From positions 126,501 through 190,500 of the forward strand of contig NZ_JAEX01000005.1 in assembly GCF_000519125.1 (NCBI RefSeq): a stretch of DNA of 64,000 bases, given 5' to 3'. Made by a program: the position numbers and the translations under genes. The notes beneath the pieces are model-generated. The model saw nothing but the letters and a program-made list of their open reading frames with translations. It was not told the DNA's origin and made no database searches. Below, piece by piece: positions 38,368 through 46,887 of the stretch; the stretch's first letter is position 1, and each line of letters starts with the position of its first letter. The DNA comes from Desulfocurvus vexinensis DSM 17965. GTDB lineage: Bacteria > Desulfobacterota > Desulfovibrionia > Desulfovibrionales > Desulfovibrionaceae.

Positions 38368-39927
38368 ATGACCACCCCGACCCCGACCCTGCTGCTGATC
38401 CTCGACGGCTGGGGCGACGCCCCGGCCTCGCCGGGCAACGCCGTGGCCCAGGCCGCGACGCCGACCCTGGACGCCCTACGCGCCACCTGCCCGCAGACGC
38501 TTTTGACCTGCTCGGGCCGCGCCGTGGGCCTGCCCGAGGGCTTCATGGGCAACTCCGAGGTCGGGCACATGAACATCGGCGCCGGGCGCATCGTCTACCA
38601 GGACATGACGCGCATCGACATGGCCATCGAGCAGGATGGGCTGGCGGGCAACGCCGCGCTGGCCCAGGTCTTCGCCGGGGCCCGGGCGCGCGGGGCCCGG
38701 GTGCACCTCATGGGCCTGCTCTCCGACGGCGGGGTCCACAGCCATACCGGGCACCTGTTCGCCCTGCTGGAGCTGGCCCGCGCCCACGGCGCGCCGACCT
38801 TCGTCCATGCCTTCCTGGACGGGCGCGATACCGCGCCCACCAGCGGCGTCGGCTTCCTGGTCGAACTGGCCGCGCGGCTGGAGGCCCTGGGCCACGGGCG
38901 CATCGCCACGGTCATGGGCCGCTACTGGGCCATGGACCGCGACAAGCGCTGGGAGCGCAACAAGCTGGCCTACGACGCCATGACCCTGGGCCTGGGCCAG
39001 GCCGTGGCCGACCCGGTGGCCGCTGTGGCCGAGGCCTACGCCGCCGGGGAGACCGACGAGTTCGTCAAGCCGCGCGTGGTGGTGGACGCCGCCGGGAAGC
39101 CCGTGGCCACCCTGGACGACGGCGACGCCGTGCTGTTCTTCAACTTCCGGGCCGACCGCGCCCGGCAGATCGTGCGCGCCCTGTTCGACGAGGGCTTCGA
39201 GGGCTTCGAGCGCCAGCGCTTCCCCCGCCTGGACGTGACGACCATGACGCGCTACGAGGCGGCCTTCCCGCTGCCCGTGGCCTTCCCGCCCGTGCCTCTG
39301 GACGGGGTGCTGGGCGAGGTCGTCTCCGGCCTGGGGCTTGCGCAGCTGCGCATCGCCGAGACCGAGAAGTACGCCCACGTCACCTATTTCATGAACTGCG
39401 GGCGCGAGGAGCCCTTCCCCGGCGAGGAGCGCATCCTCGTGCCCTCGCCGCGCGAGGTCGCCACCTACGACCAGAAGCCCGAGATGAGCGTGCACGAGGT
39501 CACGGACAAATTGTGCGCGGCCCTGGCCGGGGGGACGTATCCCTTCGTGGCCTGCAACCTGGCCAACCTGGACATGGTCGGCCACACCGGGGTCATTCCC
39601 GCCGTGTGCGCGGCGGCCCGCGCCGTGGACGGCTGCGTGGCGCGAATCCTGGAGGCCGCCCGCGCCGCCGGATACCGGGTCATGGTCACTGCCGACCACG
39701 GCAATGCCGAGGAAATGCTCGACGAACATGGCGGCCCGCAGACGGCCCACAGCCGCAACAAGGTGCCCTTCGTGCTGGTGGAGCCGGGGCAGCCGGGGGC
39801 GCGGCCCGCCGTGCGGCTGCGCGCGGGCGGGGTGCTGGGCGACATCGCCCCGACCATCCTCGGCCTGTGGGGCGTGGCACGCCCGGCGGGCATGACCGGC
39901 ACAAGCCTCATCCAGGAGCAGGAGTAG
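38368..39927 (+). CDS. gpmI: 2,3-bisphosphoglycerate-independent phosphoglycerate mutase
   Basis: A 519-residue glycolytic/gluconeogenic enzyme with two Mn sites. LLILDGWGDAP holds metal ligands; the phospho-Ser is in GNSEVGHMNIGAGRIVYQD; YWAMDRDKRWER, FFNFRADRARQI, and TADHGNAEEMLDEHG with HSRNKVPFVL complete the active site. Length is normal (about 510-515). Start ATG 38368 has only a weak ribosome site (CCGGATACGCCC). Confidence 0.95.
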   Translation: MTTPTPTLLLILDGWGDAPASPGNAVAQAATPTLDALRATCPQTLLTCSGRAVGLPEGFMGNSEVGHMNIGAGRIVYQDMTRIDMAIEQDGLAGNAALAQVFAGARARGARVHLMGLLSDGGVHSHTGHLFALLELARAHGAPTFVHAFLDGRDTAPTSGVGFLVELAARLEALGHGRIATVMGRYWAMDRDKRWERNKLAYDAMTLGLGQAVADPVAAVAEAYAAGETDEFVKPRVVVDAAGKPVATLDDGDAVLFFNFRADRARQIVRALFDEGFEGFERQRFPRLDVTTMTRYEAAFPLPVAFPPVPLDGVLGEVVSGLGLAQLRIAETEKYAHVTYFMNCGREEPFPGEERILVPSPREVATYDQKPEMSVHEVTDKLCAALAGGTYPFVACNLANLDMVGHTGVIPAVCAAARAVDGCVARILEAARAAGYRVMVTADHGNAEEMLDEHGGPQTAHSRNKVPFVLVEPGQPGARPAVRLRAGGVLGDIAPTILGLWGVARPAGMTGTSLIQEQE

Positions 39928-39930
39928 CCC

Positions 39931-40173
39931 ATGGGCGAGAAACGCAAGCCGCTGACCCCGGTCAAGCCCTCGGGCATGGAGATCATCTGCTTCTATCCCT
40001 GCCCGTTCTGCTCGCGCGAGGTGCCCCTGGTGTCGCCCACGCAGCCAGCCATGGTCCGCTGCGATGCCTGCGGCAAGGATTTTCCCATCGTGCCCGTGGA
40101 CGAGCGCGGGGTGCGCTTCTTCAAGGTGATGACTGCCAACGGCCGCGCCGCCGTGGACCCGGATTTCCTCTAG
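39931..40173 (+). CDS. Small zinc-ribbon protein
   Basis: An 80-residue protein with two CxxC pairs (CPFCSREVPLVSP and CDACGKDF), a treble-clef or zinc-ribbon arrangement. The rest is short strands (MEIICFYP, VRFFKVMTANGRAAVD). Single-ribbon proteins of this size are frequent in Desulfovibrio beside gpmI; no function is assigned. It starts 3 nt after gpmI and is followed by repeat copy 3. Confidence 0.75.
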   Translation: MGEKRKPLTPVKPSGMEIICFYPCPFCSREVPLVSPTQPAMVRCDACGKDFPIVPVDERGVRFFKVMTANGRAAVDPDFL

Positions 40174-40174
40174 G

Positions 40175-40208
40175 TGACTGTTGAACCATTCCTTTTTCCA
40201 GGCCGTTC
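40175..40208 (-). repeat. Dispersed intergenic repeat, copy 3 (conserved core, inverted)
   Basis: On the minus strand it reads GAACGGCCTGGAAAAAGGAA then TGGTTCAACAGTCA, matching copy 1 (14509-14542) at all but about five positions. Its hairpin (40234-40290) lies to its right, so on the minus strand the order hairpin then core is the same as in copies 1 and 2. Confidence 0.65.
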
Positions 40209-40233
40209 AGACATGGTGAGCTGCAAGGCGCGA

Positions 40234-40290
40234 AAAGAGTCCAGGGCCGACGCGTGGCAAGACCGGCGCGCGGGCCTGGGTTTTTCGCCC
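40234..40290 (+). terminator. Hairpin of repeat copy 3, terminator of the pgl-gpmI cluster
   Basis: CCAGGGCC (40241-40248) and GGGCCTGG (40272-40279) pair with one mismatch across a 23-nt loop, followed by T5; AAAA precedes the left arm, so it can act from either strand. Outer GCG...CGC flanks match those of copies 1 and 2. Confidence 0.6.
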
Positions 40291-40337
40291 GACGCGGCAG
40301 GCGCCATTTCGGGGCGGCCTGCGAGCGGGCCAGCGCC

Positions 40338-41339
40338 GTGCCGCAACTGCTCTTCCTGACCCAGGCCGGGCCCACCCTGCCCAGCGTGCGCTTCCGGGTG
40401 CTGCCCTTCGTGGAGGCCGCCCGGGCCGTGGGCGTGGACGCCGCCTGGCGGCGCTACCCCAAGACGGCCCTGGCCCGCGCGGCGTTTTTCGCGGGGCTGC
40501 GGCGCACGCCGGTGGTGGTGCTGCAAAAAAAGCTCGTTTCGCCCCTGGAGCTGGGGCTGTTGCGCCGCCGGGCCGGGCGGCTGGTCTTCGACTTCGACGA
40601 CGCCCTGTGGGCCGCGCACCCGGGGCAGGGCGCCTGCGGCGGCGGCGAGGCCCCCGGGGAGCTGGAGCGCCTGCTGCGCGTGTGCGCCGGGGTGGACGCC
40701 GTGGTGGCGGGCAACACGTTTCTGGCCGACAAGGTCCGCGCCGTGGCCCGGCGGGTGGCCGTGCTGCCCACGCCCCTGGACAGCGACGCCTACGTCCCCG
40801 GCCCGCAGCGCGCGCCCGGCCCGCCGGTGGTGGGCTGGATGGGCACCTCGTGCAACCTGTTCTTCCTGCCGCCCATCTTCGAGGCCCTGGCGCCCCTGGC
40901 CGGGGAGCTGCGCCTGTCGGTGGTGTCCGACGGGAGCATCGACCTGCCGCCGGGGCTGGCGGGAAGCTGCGAGCGCTGGACCCCGGAGACGGAAATCCCC
41001 CGCCTCCAGGCCATGGACATCGGCCTGATGCCGCTGACCGACGACGAATACACCCGCGGCAAATGCGGCTTCAAGCTGCTGCAATACATGGCCTGCGGGG
41101 CCGTGCCCGTGGCCTCGGACGTGGGCTTCAACCGCGAGATCGTGACCCATGGCCGCGACGGCTTCCTGGCCGGGAATGCGGCGGATTTCGCGCGCTACGT
41201 GGCCGACCTGGTGCGCGATCCGGCCCTGCGCGCGCGCATGGCTGCCCGGGCCCGGGCCAAGGTGGTGGAGCGCTTCGGGCTGGCGGCGGCGGCGGCCAGG
41301 CTGTGGCCCGTGCTGGGCCTGGGGGGCGGGCCGGTCTAG
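40338..41339 (+). CDS. Family 1/4 glycosyltransferase (GT-B)
   Basis: A 333-residue glycosyltransferase. VVGWMGTSCNLFFLPP opens the C-terminal Rossmann domain, LQAMDIGLMPLTDDEYTRGK and CGFKLLQYMACGAVPVAS are the donor-binding and E-x7-E-like regions, and DGFLAGNAADFARY follows. The N-terminal domain begins PQLLFLTQAGPTLPSVRFRV. The start is GTG 40338; the longer frame from ATG 40254 would translate the repeat-3 hairpin as an Arg-rich leader and is rejected. Its acceptor is unknown; proximity to the 42-47 kb cluster suggests a surface glycan. Confidence 0.82.
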   Translation: MPQLLFLTQAGPTLPSVRFRVLPFVEAARAVGVDAAWRRYPKTALARAAFFAGLRRTPVVVLQKKLVSPLELGLLRRRAGRLVFDFDDALWAAHPGQGACGGGEAPGELERLLRVCAGVDAVVAGNTFLADKVRAVARRVAVLPTPLDSDAYVPGPQRAPGPPVVGWMGTSCNLFFLPPIFEALAPLAGELRLSVVSDGSIDLPPGLAGSCERWTPETEIPRLQAMDIGLMPLTDDEYTRGKCGFKLLQYMACGAVPVASDVGFNREIVTHGRDGFLAGNAADFARYVADLVRDPALRARMAARARAKVVERFGLAAAAARLWPVLGLGGGPV

Positions 41340-41376
41340 AAATTTTCTCGGCTGCGAATTTGTTGCGCTTTTTTTG

Positions 41377-41405
41377 CCGCCCCCGGCCCCGGGGGCGGTT
41401 TTCTT
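41377..41405 (+). terminator. Intrinsic terminator after the glycosyltransferase gene
   Basis: CCGCCCCCGG (41377-41386) and CCGGGGGCGG (41389-41398) form a 10-bp stem with a 2-nt centre, followed by TTTTCTTT. Confidence 0.8.
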
Positions 41406-41480
41406 TCGGAACGGAAAACGCCCGCCGCCCCTGCTGCGGCATCGGAAAGGGTGACGGGCCGCCGTTTTTCCCGGTCCGTT

Positions 41481-41508
41481 TTGACAGCCTGCGGCGATCT
41501 GCTATGGA
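41481..41508 (+). promoter_or_regulatory. Sigma-70 promoter of the small zinc-finger gene
   Basis: Perfect -35 TTGACA (41481-41486), a 16-nt spacer and TATGGA (41503-41508), 54 nt before the start. Confidence 0.55.
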
Positions 41509-41562
41509 TCATCTCGGGCCGCGCTGCGGCCCGGGGACCATGCAGCACCAGAAGGAGGCGCC

Positions 41563-41766
41563 ATGCAGACCGCCAAGGTGAAAGAGAAGGCCCGGGGCTC
41601 TGCGCCCGCAGGGCAGCGTCCCGGCAAGCCCATTGCGTCCGTGCCCTGCCCGTACTGCGGGGGCCGGGCCTGGTTCAGCTCGCCGGTGCCCGACGAGGCT
41701 CCGTGCTCCTGCCAGGCTTGCGGCGGCACGGGCCGCGTGTTTGCCGACGGGGAGACCCAGGCCTAG
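41563..41766 (+). CDS. Small DnaJ-like zinc-finger protein, unknown function
   Basis: A 67-residue protein. CPYCGGRAW and CQACGGTGRVF are two CxxCGG pairs, as in the cysteine-rich region of DnaJ and related small zinc-binding proteins. A Lys/Arg/Gly-rich N-terminus (1-25) precedes it. It has its own promoter, the strong ribosome site GAAGGAGG, and its own terminator, so it is an independent unit with a short mRNA. No function known. Confidence 0.75.
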   Translation: MQTAKVKEKARGSAPAGQRPGKPIASVPCPYCGGRAWFSSPVPDEAPCSCQACGGTGRVFADGETQA

Positions 41767-41807
41767 CCAGCCGGATTCCTTTCTTTTTTGTTGTGTCGCG
41801 ACGCGCG

Positions 41808-41845
41808 AAGGCCCCGGCCCCGGTTCACCGGGGGGCGGGGCCTTT
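41808..41845 (+). terminator. Terminator between the zinc-finger gene and the minus-strand glycan genes
   Basis: AAGGCCCCGGCCCCGG (41808-41823) pairs with CCGGGGGGCGGGGCCTT (41828-41844) around TTCA, with one bulge. T after the right arm gives termination on the plus strand. Confidence 0.7.
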
Positions 41846-41940
41846 GTCGTCGCGGCCCGGGGAGCAGGGCCGCCGGGCGCCGGGGCAGGCCGCCCCGCAG
41901 GCTGGCCGAGCGGGGCGCGGGCGGCGGCTGCCGCCCGGGG

Positions 41941-43023
41941 CTAGACGCGCGCGGCGAACCCGCGCCGGGCCAGCAGCTCGTTGTAGACGGTCACGCTGTT
42001 GGCCAGCTTGGTTTCCAGGGTGAAGCCCCCGGCCTTGGCCGCGCTGGCGCGCCCGAACACGCGGCGCAGTTCCGGGTCCGCCGCCAGCTTGGCCATGGCC
42101 CGGGCGATGGCCCCGGGGTCGGCGGGCGGCACCAGCAGCCCGTTGTCGTCGATGAGCTCGGGCACCCCGCCCACGTCGGAGCCTACCACAGGCAACCCGA
42201 AGAACAGCGCCTCCAGCAGCACGTTGGGCATGCTTTCCGAGAGCGAGGGCAGGAAGAAGACGTCCATGACCTGGAGATGGTCGGCCACGTTTTCCACGCG
42301 CCCGGTGAAGGCCACGCGCCCGGCCACGCCCAGTTCGGCGGCCAGGGCGTCCCAGCGCCCGGCCCGCGCCCCGACCACCACCAGTCGCGCTTCCAGGCCC
42401 TGGCCCACGGCCAGGGCGAAGCCGCGCAGCAGATGCTCCACGCCCTTGACCGGCTTGTCGCCCGCCACCGAGCCCAGCACCAGCTGCCCCGGGGCGATGC
42501 CCAGGGCCGCGCGCATGGCGTCGCGCGGGGTTTGCGGCACGACGCGCGCCCGGGGGATGCCGTTGGGCACCACCGCCGTGCGCCGGGCGGACAGGCCCAC
42601 CGAGCGCAGCACCCGCGCGCAGGCCCGGGAGTTGACCGTGAAACAGTCCATGCCCGGCGACCAGTATGGCAGGGGGTTGCCGGGCCGGTAGACCACGCCC
42701 CGGTAGCCCAGGCACACGCAGCCCCGGGCGCGCCAGAAAAGGCTCCACCAGGCCAGGGCCTTGTTGGCCCGGTTGTGGAAGGCGTGGACGATGCAGGGCT
42801 CGCCCCGGGGCGGCAGGGCCGCGGCCACGGCGGCGCGCCAGTCCCCGGGCCGGGGCGGCAGGCGCCGCCAGTCCAGGTCCTGGTCCAGGTCGGCGATCTG
42901 CGCGTCGTGGGGCACGAAGAAGGCCAGCTCGTGCCCGCGTCCGCACAGGCCCCGGGCCAGGTACATGGCCTGGCGCGTGCCGCCCGACAGCGACGAGGAC
43001 GAGGTCAGGAAGATCAGGCGCAT
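41941..43023 (-). CDS. Family 4 glycosyltransferase
   Basis: A 360-residue GT-B enzyme. FLTSSSSLSGGTRQAMYLAR is the N-terminal acceptor-side loop; VPNGIPRARVV, GSVAGDKPVKGVEHLLRGFA, FTGRVENVADHLQVMDVFFL and PSLSESMPNVLLEALFFGLP (E-x7-E) are GT4 hallmarks. ATG 43023 overlaps the heptosyltransferase stop by 10 nt. Last gene of a three-gene coupled block; probably adds a sugar to LPS core or another surface glycan. Confidence 0.9.
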   Translation of the reverse strand: MRLIFLTSSSSLSGGTRQAMYLARGLCGRGHELAFFVPHDAQIADLDQDLDWRRLPPRPGDWRAAVAAALPPRGEPCIVHAFHNRANKALAWWSLFWRARGCVCLGYRGVVYRPGNPLPYWSPGMDCFTVNSRACARVLRSVGLSARRTAVVPNGIPRARVVPQTPRDAMRAALGIAPGQLVLGSVAGDKPVKGVEHLLRGFALAVGQGLEARLVVVGARAGRWDALAAELGVAGRVAFTGRVENVADHLQVMDVFFLPSLSESMPNVLLEALFFGLPVVGSDVGGVPELIDDNGLLVPPADPGAIARAMAKLAADPELRRVFGRASAAKAGGFTLETKLANSVTVYNELLARRGFAARV

Positions 43024-44129
43024 GGGGCCTTGCCTCCCTCGGGCTGCCCCAGGCGGGCCAGGAGCGCGGGCAGCACGGCCTCGGGGGCCAGGTCCGTCAG
43101 GCAGCGGGTGTACCCCAGGGGGCAGGTGTTCTCGTTGCAGGGCTGGCAGTCCAGGCCCAGGCGCAGGTCGGCGTGGTCCGGCCCCGGGAAGGTCCAGGCC
43201 GGGCTGGTGGAGCCGAGCACGGTCAGGGTCGGGGTGCCCACGGCCACGGCCATGTGCCGGGGCGCCGAGCAGTTGCCCAGGTGCAGCCGGGCCCGGGCGA
43301 TACAGGCGGCCATCTCGCGCAGGGTGAGCATCCGCCCGGTGACCACGCAGGCCGGGCTGCCCGCTGCGGCGGCCACGGCCTCGGCGTCGGGCCGCTCGCC
43401 CGGGCCGTAGAGCACCAGGAAGCGCAGGGCCGGATTGTGGGCCGCAGCCAGGGCCACGAGCCGCCCGAAGTGCGCGGCGGGCCAGCGCCGGGTGTCGCGG
43501 CGGTGGGTGGGGTCCACGGTGATGAGGGTATGCTGCGGGCCGATGCCGTGCTCGGCCAGGATGGCGTCGGCCCCGGCCAGCTCCTCGGGTGCGAGGTGCA
43601 GGCGCGGCGCCTCGCCGTTCCAGGCGATGCCCAGGGGCCGCAGCACGCTGGCCTTGGTCATGGCCGCGTAGCCGCCCAGGGGGCGCACGGTGTGCGTGTA
43701 CAGCCAGCCGTTGTACCACGGCGCGCTGTACGACAGGCGCACCTGGGGCCCGCCCGGGGGCGGGAAGAGCCGCGCCAGGGCCACCACCCAGCGGATGCGC
43801 GGCAGCTGCTGGAAATCCACCACCAGATCGTAGCGGTTTTTGGCCACGTCCAGGTAGAAGCGCAGCTGCGCGCGCAGGTCGCGGTGGGCCTTGCGGTCCA
43901 CGGCGTGGACGCGCGCGATGTCCGGGTTGCCCGCCACCACTGCCACGGCCTTGGCCTCGGTGAGCAGGTCGATTTCGGCTTGCGGAAAGCGCTGGCGCAG
44001 CAGGTGGATGGCCGGGGTGGCCAGCAGCACGTCGCCGATCTGGCGCAGCTGGCAGACCAGGATGCGCCGCACGCGGGCGGGGTCCAGGTCGATGCGGGCG
44101 GTGGGTGCGGCGGTGGTGTCGGGGCTCAT
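43014..44129 (-). CDS. Family 9 glycosyltransferase (ADP-heptose:LPS heptosyltransferase-like)
   Basis: A 371-residue GT-B enzyme. ILVCQLRQIGDVLLATPAI is the classic N-terminal GT9 motif; NRYDLVVDFQQ, TVDPTHRRDTRRWPAAHFG, and RARLHLGNCSAPRHMAVAVG with LGSTSPA are the donor site. In the last block NCS replaces the usual GxDSG, a change from standard heptosyltransferases. It adds heptose or a related sugar in LPS inner core or O-glycan assembly. ATG 44129 overlaps the upstream gene by 4 nt. Confidence 0.88.
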   Translation of the reverse strand: MSPDTTAAPTARIDLDPARVRRILVCQLRQIGDVLLATPAIHLLRQRFPQAEIDLLTEAKAVAVVAGNPDIARVHAVDRKAHRDLRAQLRFYLDVAKNRYDLVVDFQQLPRIRWVVALARLFPPPGGPQVRLSYSAPWYNGWLYTHTVRPLGGYAAMTKASVLRPLGIAWNGEAPRLHLAPEELAGADAILAEHGIGPQHTLITVDPTHRRDTRRWPAAHFGRLVALAAAHNPALRFLVLYGPGERPDAEAVAAAAGSPACVVTGRMLTLREMAACIARARLHLGNCSAPRHMAVAVGTPTLTVLGSTSPAWTFPGPDHADLRLGLDCQPCNENTCPLGYTRCLTDLAPEAVLPALLARLGQPEGGKAPCA

Positions 44130-45199
44130 GGCCTGCGCATCTCCCGGATGAAGTGCTCGAATTGCGTGGCCCGGGCCTCCAGGGAATGCACGGCGGAAAA
44201 CCACTGCCAGACCCCGGCGCGCAGGGCGCCCAGGGCCGCGTCGTCCAGCCCCAGCAGGGCGTCCAGGGCCTGGGCCAGCCCCTCGGGCCCCCGGGCCACG
44301 GGCACCAGGGTCCGGTCCAGGGGCGGCAGGTGCCCGGGCCAGGCCTCGCTGATGCCGCCCACATCGCGGGCCACGGGCGCCAAGCCCCGGGCCATGGCCT
44401 CCAGCAGCGTGTTGGGCAGCCCTTCGGACAGGGACGGCAGGCAGAAGATGTCGGCCTGGTCCAGCACCGTGCCCACGTCGGCCACAAAGCCGTGCCAGGT
44501 GACGCGCCCGGCCAGGTCCAGGCTCTGGGCCAGGGCCTTGAGGGCCGCCTCGTCGCAGCCCGTGCCCGCCACATGCAGCCGCACGTCGCGGCCCTGGTCG
44601 GTGAGCAGGCGCAGGGCGCGCAACAGGTCGGCGTGGCCCTTGTCGGGGTTGAGCTGGCTGGTGACGGCGATGGCCCGGGGCCTGCGCGGGGCGGGCGGGG
44701 CCTGCGGCGCCGGGGCCTTGCCCGTGGGGATGACGGTGATCTCCCCGGGGCGCAGGAAGCTCATTTCGGCCAGCAGGCCGTCCTTGATGTCCTGGCAGGG
44801 CACCAGCAGGGCCGGGCGCGTGAAGCGGTGCGTGCGGCGGACCTTGGGCGTGTCGCGCATGTCGCGCGGCAGGCCCACGCGGTGCACCACCGGCACCCCC
44901 GTAAGCCGCGCGGCCACCCCGGCGATGCGCAGGTCCTTGCCGACGTTGGCCACCAGGGCGTCCACGGCGTTGGCCCGCAGGAAGCGCGCGAAGCGCCACA
45001 CGCTCACGGGGTTGTAGTCGAAGCCGAACCAGCCCGGGCGCGCGTTGAGGCCCAGGGCCAGGGCGCGGTCCAGGAACGGGCCGGGGCGGGCGAAGATCCA
45101 GGTCGTGTGGCCCCGGGCGTCCAGGGCGCGGCACAGGTCCAGGGTCCAGGCCTTGACCCCGCCGAAGCGGCGTGTGGCGTTGACGAAGGCGATGTTCAT
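44126..45199 (-). CDS. Family 4 glycosyltransferase
   Basis: A 357-residue GT-B enzyme. NATRRFGGVKAWTLDLCRAL at the start, VIPTGKAPAP, VTSQLNPDKGHADLLRAL, and FCLPSLSEGLPNTLLEAMAR with the E-x7-E motif are GT4 features. Overall it resembles the LPS-core glycosyltransferases found next to GT9 enzymes. First gene of the coupled block GT4-GT9-GT4; 54 nt separate it from the HAD gene upstream. Confidence 0.9.
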   Translation of the reverse strand: MNIAFVNATRRFGGVKAWTLDLCRALDARGHTTWIFARPGPFLDRALALGLNARPGWFGFDYNPVSVWRFARFLRANAVDALVANVGKDLRIAGVAARLTGVPVVHRVGLPRDMRDTPKVRRTHRFTRPALLVPCQDIKDGLLAEMSFLRPGEITVIPTGKAPAPQAPPAPRRPRAIAVTSQLNPDKGHADLLRALRLLTDQGRDVRLHVAGTGCDEAALKALAQSLDLAGRVTWHGFVADVGTVLDQADIFCLPSLSEGLPNTLLEAMARGLAPVARDVGGISEAWPGHLPPLDRTLVPVARGPEGLAQALDALLGLDDAALGALRAGVWQWFSAVHSLEARATQFEHFIREMRRP

Positions 45200-45253
45200 A
45201 GTTCTTCAGGGGCGGGGAGGGCCGGGACGGCGGCTGCGCCCGGGCGCTCCCGT

Positions 45254-45904
45254 TCAGCCCAGGCTTGCGATGTATCCGGGCAGGCCCGTGAGGTCCGCCA
45301 TCCAGACCACGGGCTCGGGGAAGGGCCCCACGCCCAGGAAGCGCGTGCCCACGGCCCGCGCGGCGGCCAGGTCCGTGTTTGCGTCGCCGATCATCAGCAC
45401 CCGCGCGGGGTCCGCGCCCTCGGCCTGGACGATGCGGCGCAGCACCTCGGCCTTGGCGGGCGGCGCGCCGCAGATGGCCTTGAAGCAGCGGGCCAGGCCC
45501 ATGGCCCCCAGCACGGCGTCCAGCTCGTACTGCGGCGCGCCCGAGGCCACGTACAGCGGCCAGGTGGCGTGGTGGGCCTCCAGGAATTCGCGCGCGCCGG
45601 GCAGGGTCGGGGTGCGCAACAGCTCCTGCATGGCCAGCTCGGCGAAGCGCCGGTCCAGGGCGGCGGATTCCTCGGGCGTCACGGAGCGGCCATGGAATTT
45701 CTGGTAGAAATGCTCGAACTTGACGTAGCGCGACACCCCGGCGTGCTCGACGTGGTAGGCCCGGACGTAGGCCGAAGCCTCGGGGCCGAGGTCCTCGAAG
45801 AGCCGCCCGAAGGTCGTGGTCTTCAGGGGCATGGAATTCAGGATCACGCCGTCGAAGTCGAAGACGATGACGTCCAGGGCCGAGCCCCGTGCGGTGGCGG
45901 TCAT
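45254..45904 (-). CDS. HAD-superfamily phosphatase (PGP/beta-PGM-like)
   Basis: A 216-residue hydrolase. Motif I is VFDFDGVILNS (nucleophile Asp and acid/base Asp), motif II lies in LYVASGAPQYEL, motif III Lys in GAPPAKAEVLRR, motif IV in LMIGDANTDLAAA. The cap is a four-helix type. It would remove phosphate from a small sugar or acid. ATG 45904 overlaps the dehydrogenase stop by 4 nt, so the two probably act in sequence. Confidence 0.88.
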   Translation of the reverse strand: MTATARGSALDVIVFDFDGVILNSMPLKTTTFGRLFEDLGPEASAYVRAYHVEHAGVSRYVKFEHFYQKFHGRSVTPEESAALDRRFAELAMQELLRTPTLPGAREFLEAHHATWPLYVASGAPQYELDAVLGAMGLARCFKAICGAPPAKAEVLRRIVQAEGADPARVLMIGDANTDLAAARAVGTRFLGVGPFPEPVVWMADLTGLPGYIASLG

Positions 45905-46812
45905 GGCTGTGCCCCCAGGGCGGTCAGCAGGTTGCGCACGGCGTCGGCCTCCATGCGCACCCGGCCCTCGCGGGCGTAGGAGCCGATGTGCGGGGTCAGG
46001 ATCACGGTGTCCAGCCCGCGCAGGGGCCCGGTGTAGGGCTCCTGGTTGAAGCAGTCCACCGCCGCGCCTGCCAGGTGGCCCGAGTCCAGGGCCGCGAACA
46101 GCGCGTCTTCGTCCACCAGCCCGCCGCGCCCGCAGTTCACCAGCCAGGAGCCCGGGCGCATCCGCGCCAGCTCGGCGGCGCCAAGGACCGCGCAGCCGCC
46201 CTCGGGCTTGGAGCAGTGCAGGGTCACGATGTCGGCCCAGGCCAGCAGGTTGTAGAGCGGCAGGCAGGGCGTGGTGGGGCAGGTGGGCCGGGGGTCGAAG
46301 CTGGCCACCTCGCAGCCCACCGCACGCAGCAGCTCGCCTGTGGCGCGGCCGATGCGCCCGTAGCCGATCACGCCCACGCGCTTGCCCGCCAGCTGCCAGC
46401 CCATGCGCTTCTTCCACGTGCTGGCGCGCAGCTCGCGGTCCATGCGCGAGACGTTGCGCAGCAGGTCCAGGATCAGGCCCAGGGTCAGCTCGGCCACGGC
46501 CAGGGTCGGGCCCTGGGGCGTGCTGAGTACGGCCACGCCGTGGGCCTCGCACCAGGCCAGGTCCACGTTGTCCAGGCCCACGCCGCAGCGCGAGATGGCC
46601 GTAAGCTCCGGCAGCTGGGCGAGCACGGCGGCGCCCAGGTCTTCCGTCCCGGCGACCACGCCCGCGCAGCCCGCCAGCAGGGCCACGGTCTCCTCGGGGC
46701 GCAGCTTGCGGCCGTGGGGGTTGGTCACGATGTCCACGCCCGCCCGGGCCAGCAGGTCCAGCGGCTCGGAGCCGTAGGCGGCGAAGGACGAGGTGGTGAT
46801 GGCGATTTTCAT
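45901..46812 (-). CDS. D-isomer-specific 2-hydroxyacid dehydrogenase (phosphoglycerate dehydrogenase-like)
   Basis: A 303-residue NAD-dependent enzyme. The Rossmann motif is VGVIGYGRIGRATGELL; catalytic Arg is in NCGRGGLVDEDAL, Glu in FNQEPYTGPL, His in LTPHIGSYAREG. Length corresponds to a short SerA without ACT domain. It is coupled to the HAD phosphatase and lies beside EamA and glycosyltransferase genes, so it may make an acid or serine-like precursor for the glycan rather than bulk serine. AAGGA precedes ATG 46812. Confidence 0.9.
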   Translation of the reverse strand: MKIAITTSSFAAYGSEPLDLLARAGVDIVTNPHGRKLRPEETVALLAGCAGVVAGTEDLGAAVLAQLPELTAISRCGVGLDNVDLAWCEAHGVAVLSTPQGPTLAVAELTLGLILDLLRNVSRMDRELRASTWKKRMGWQLAGKRVGVIGYGRIGRATGELLRAVGCEVASFDPRPTCPTTPCLPLYNLLAWADIVTLHCSKPEGGCAVLGAAELARMRPGSWLVNCGRGGLVDEDALFAALDSGHLAGAAVDCFNQEPYTGPLRGLDTVILTPHIGSYAREGRVRMEADAVRNLLTALGAQP

Positions 46813-46887
46813 GACGGTCCTTGTTGCGGTGAAAGGTCGTTCGGCCCGCCTTGGTACCAGAAACCGGCGCGGCCCACAACGCCGGGC

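Noticed and set aside
40254-40337. ATG start giving a 361-residue glycosyltransferase
   Set aside because: The extra 28 residues are translation of the repeat-3 hairpin and are Arg/Ala-rich.
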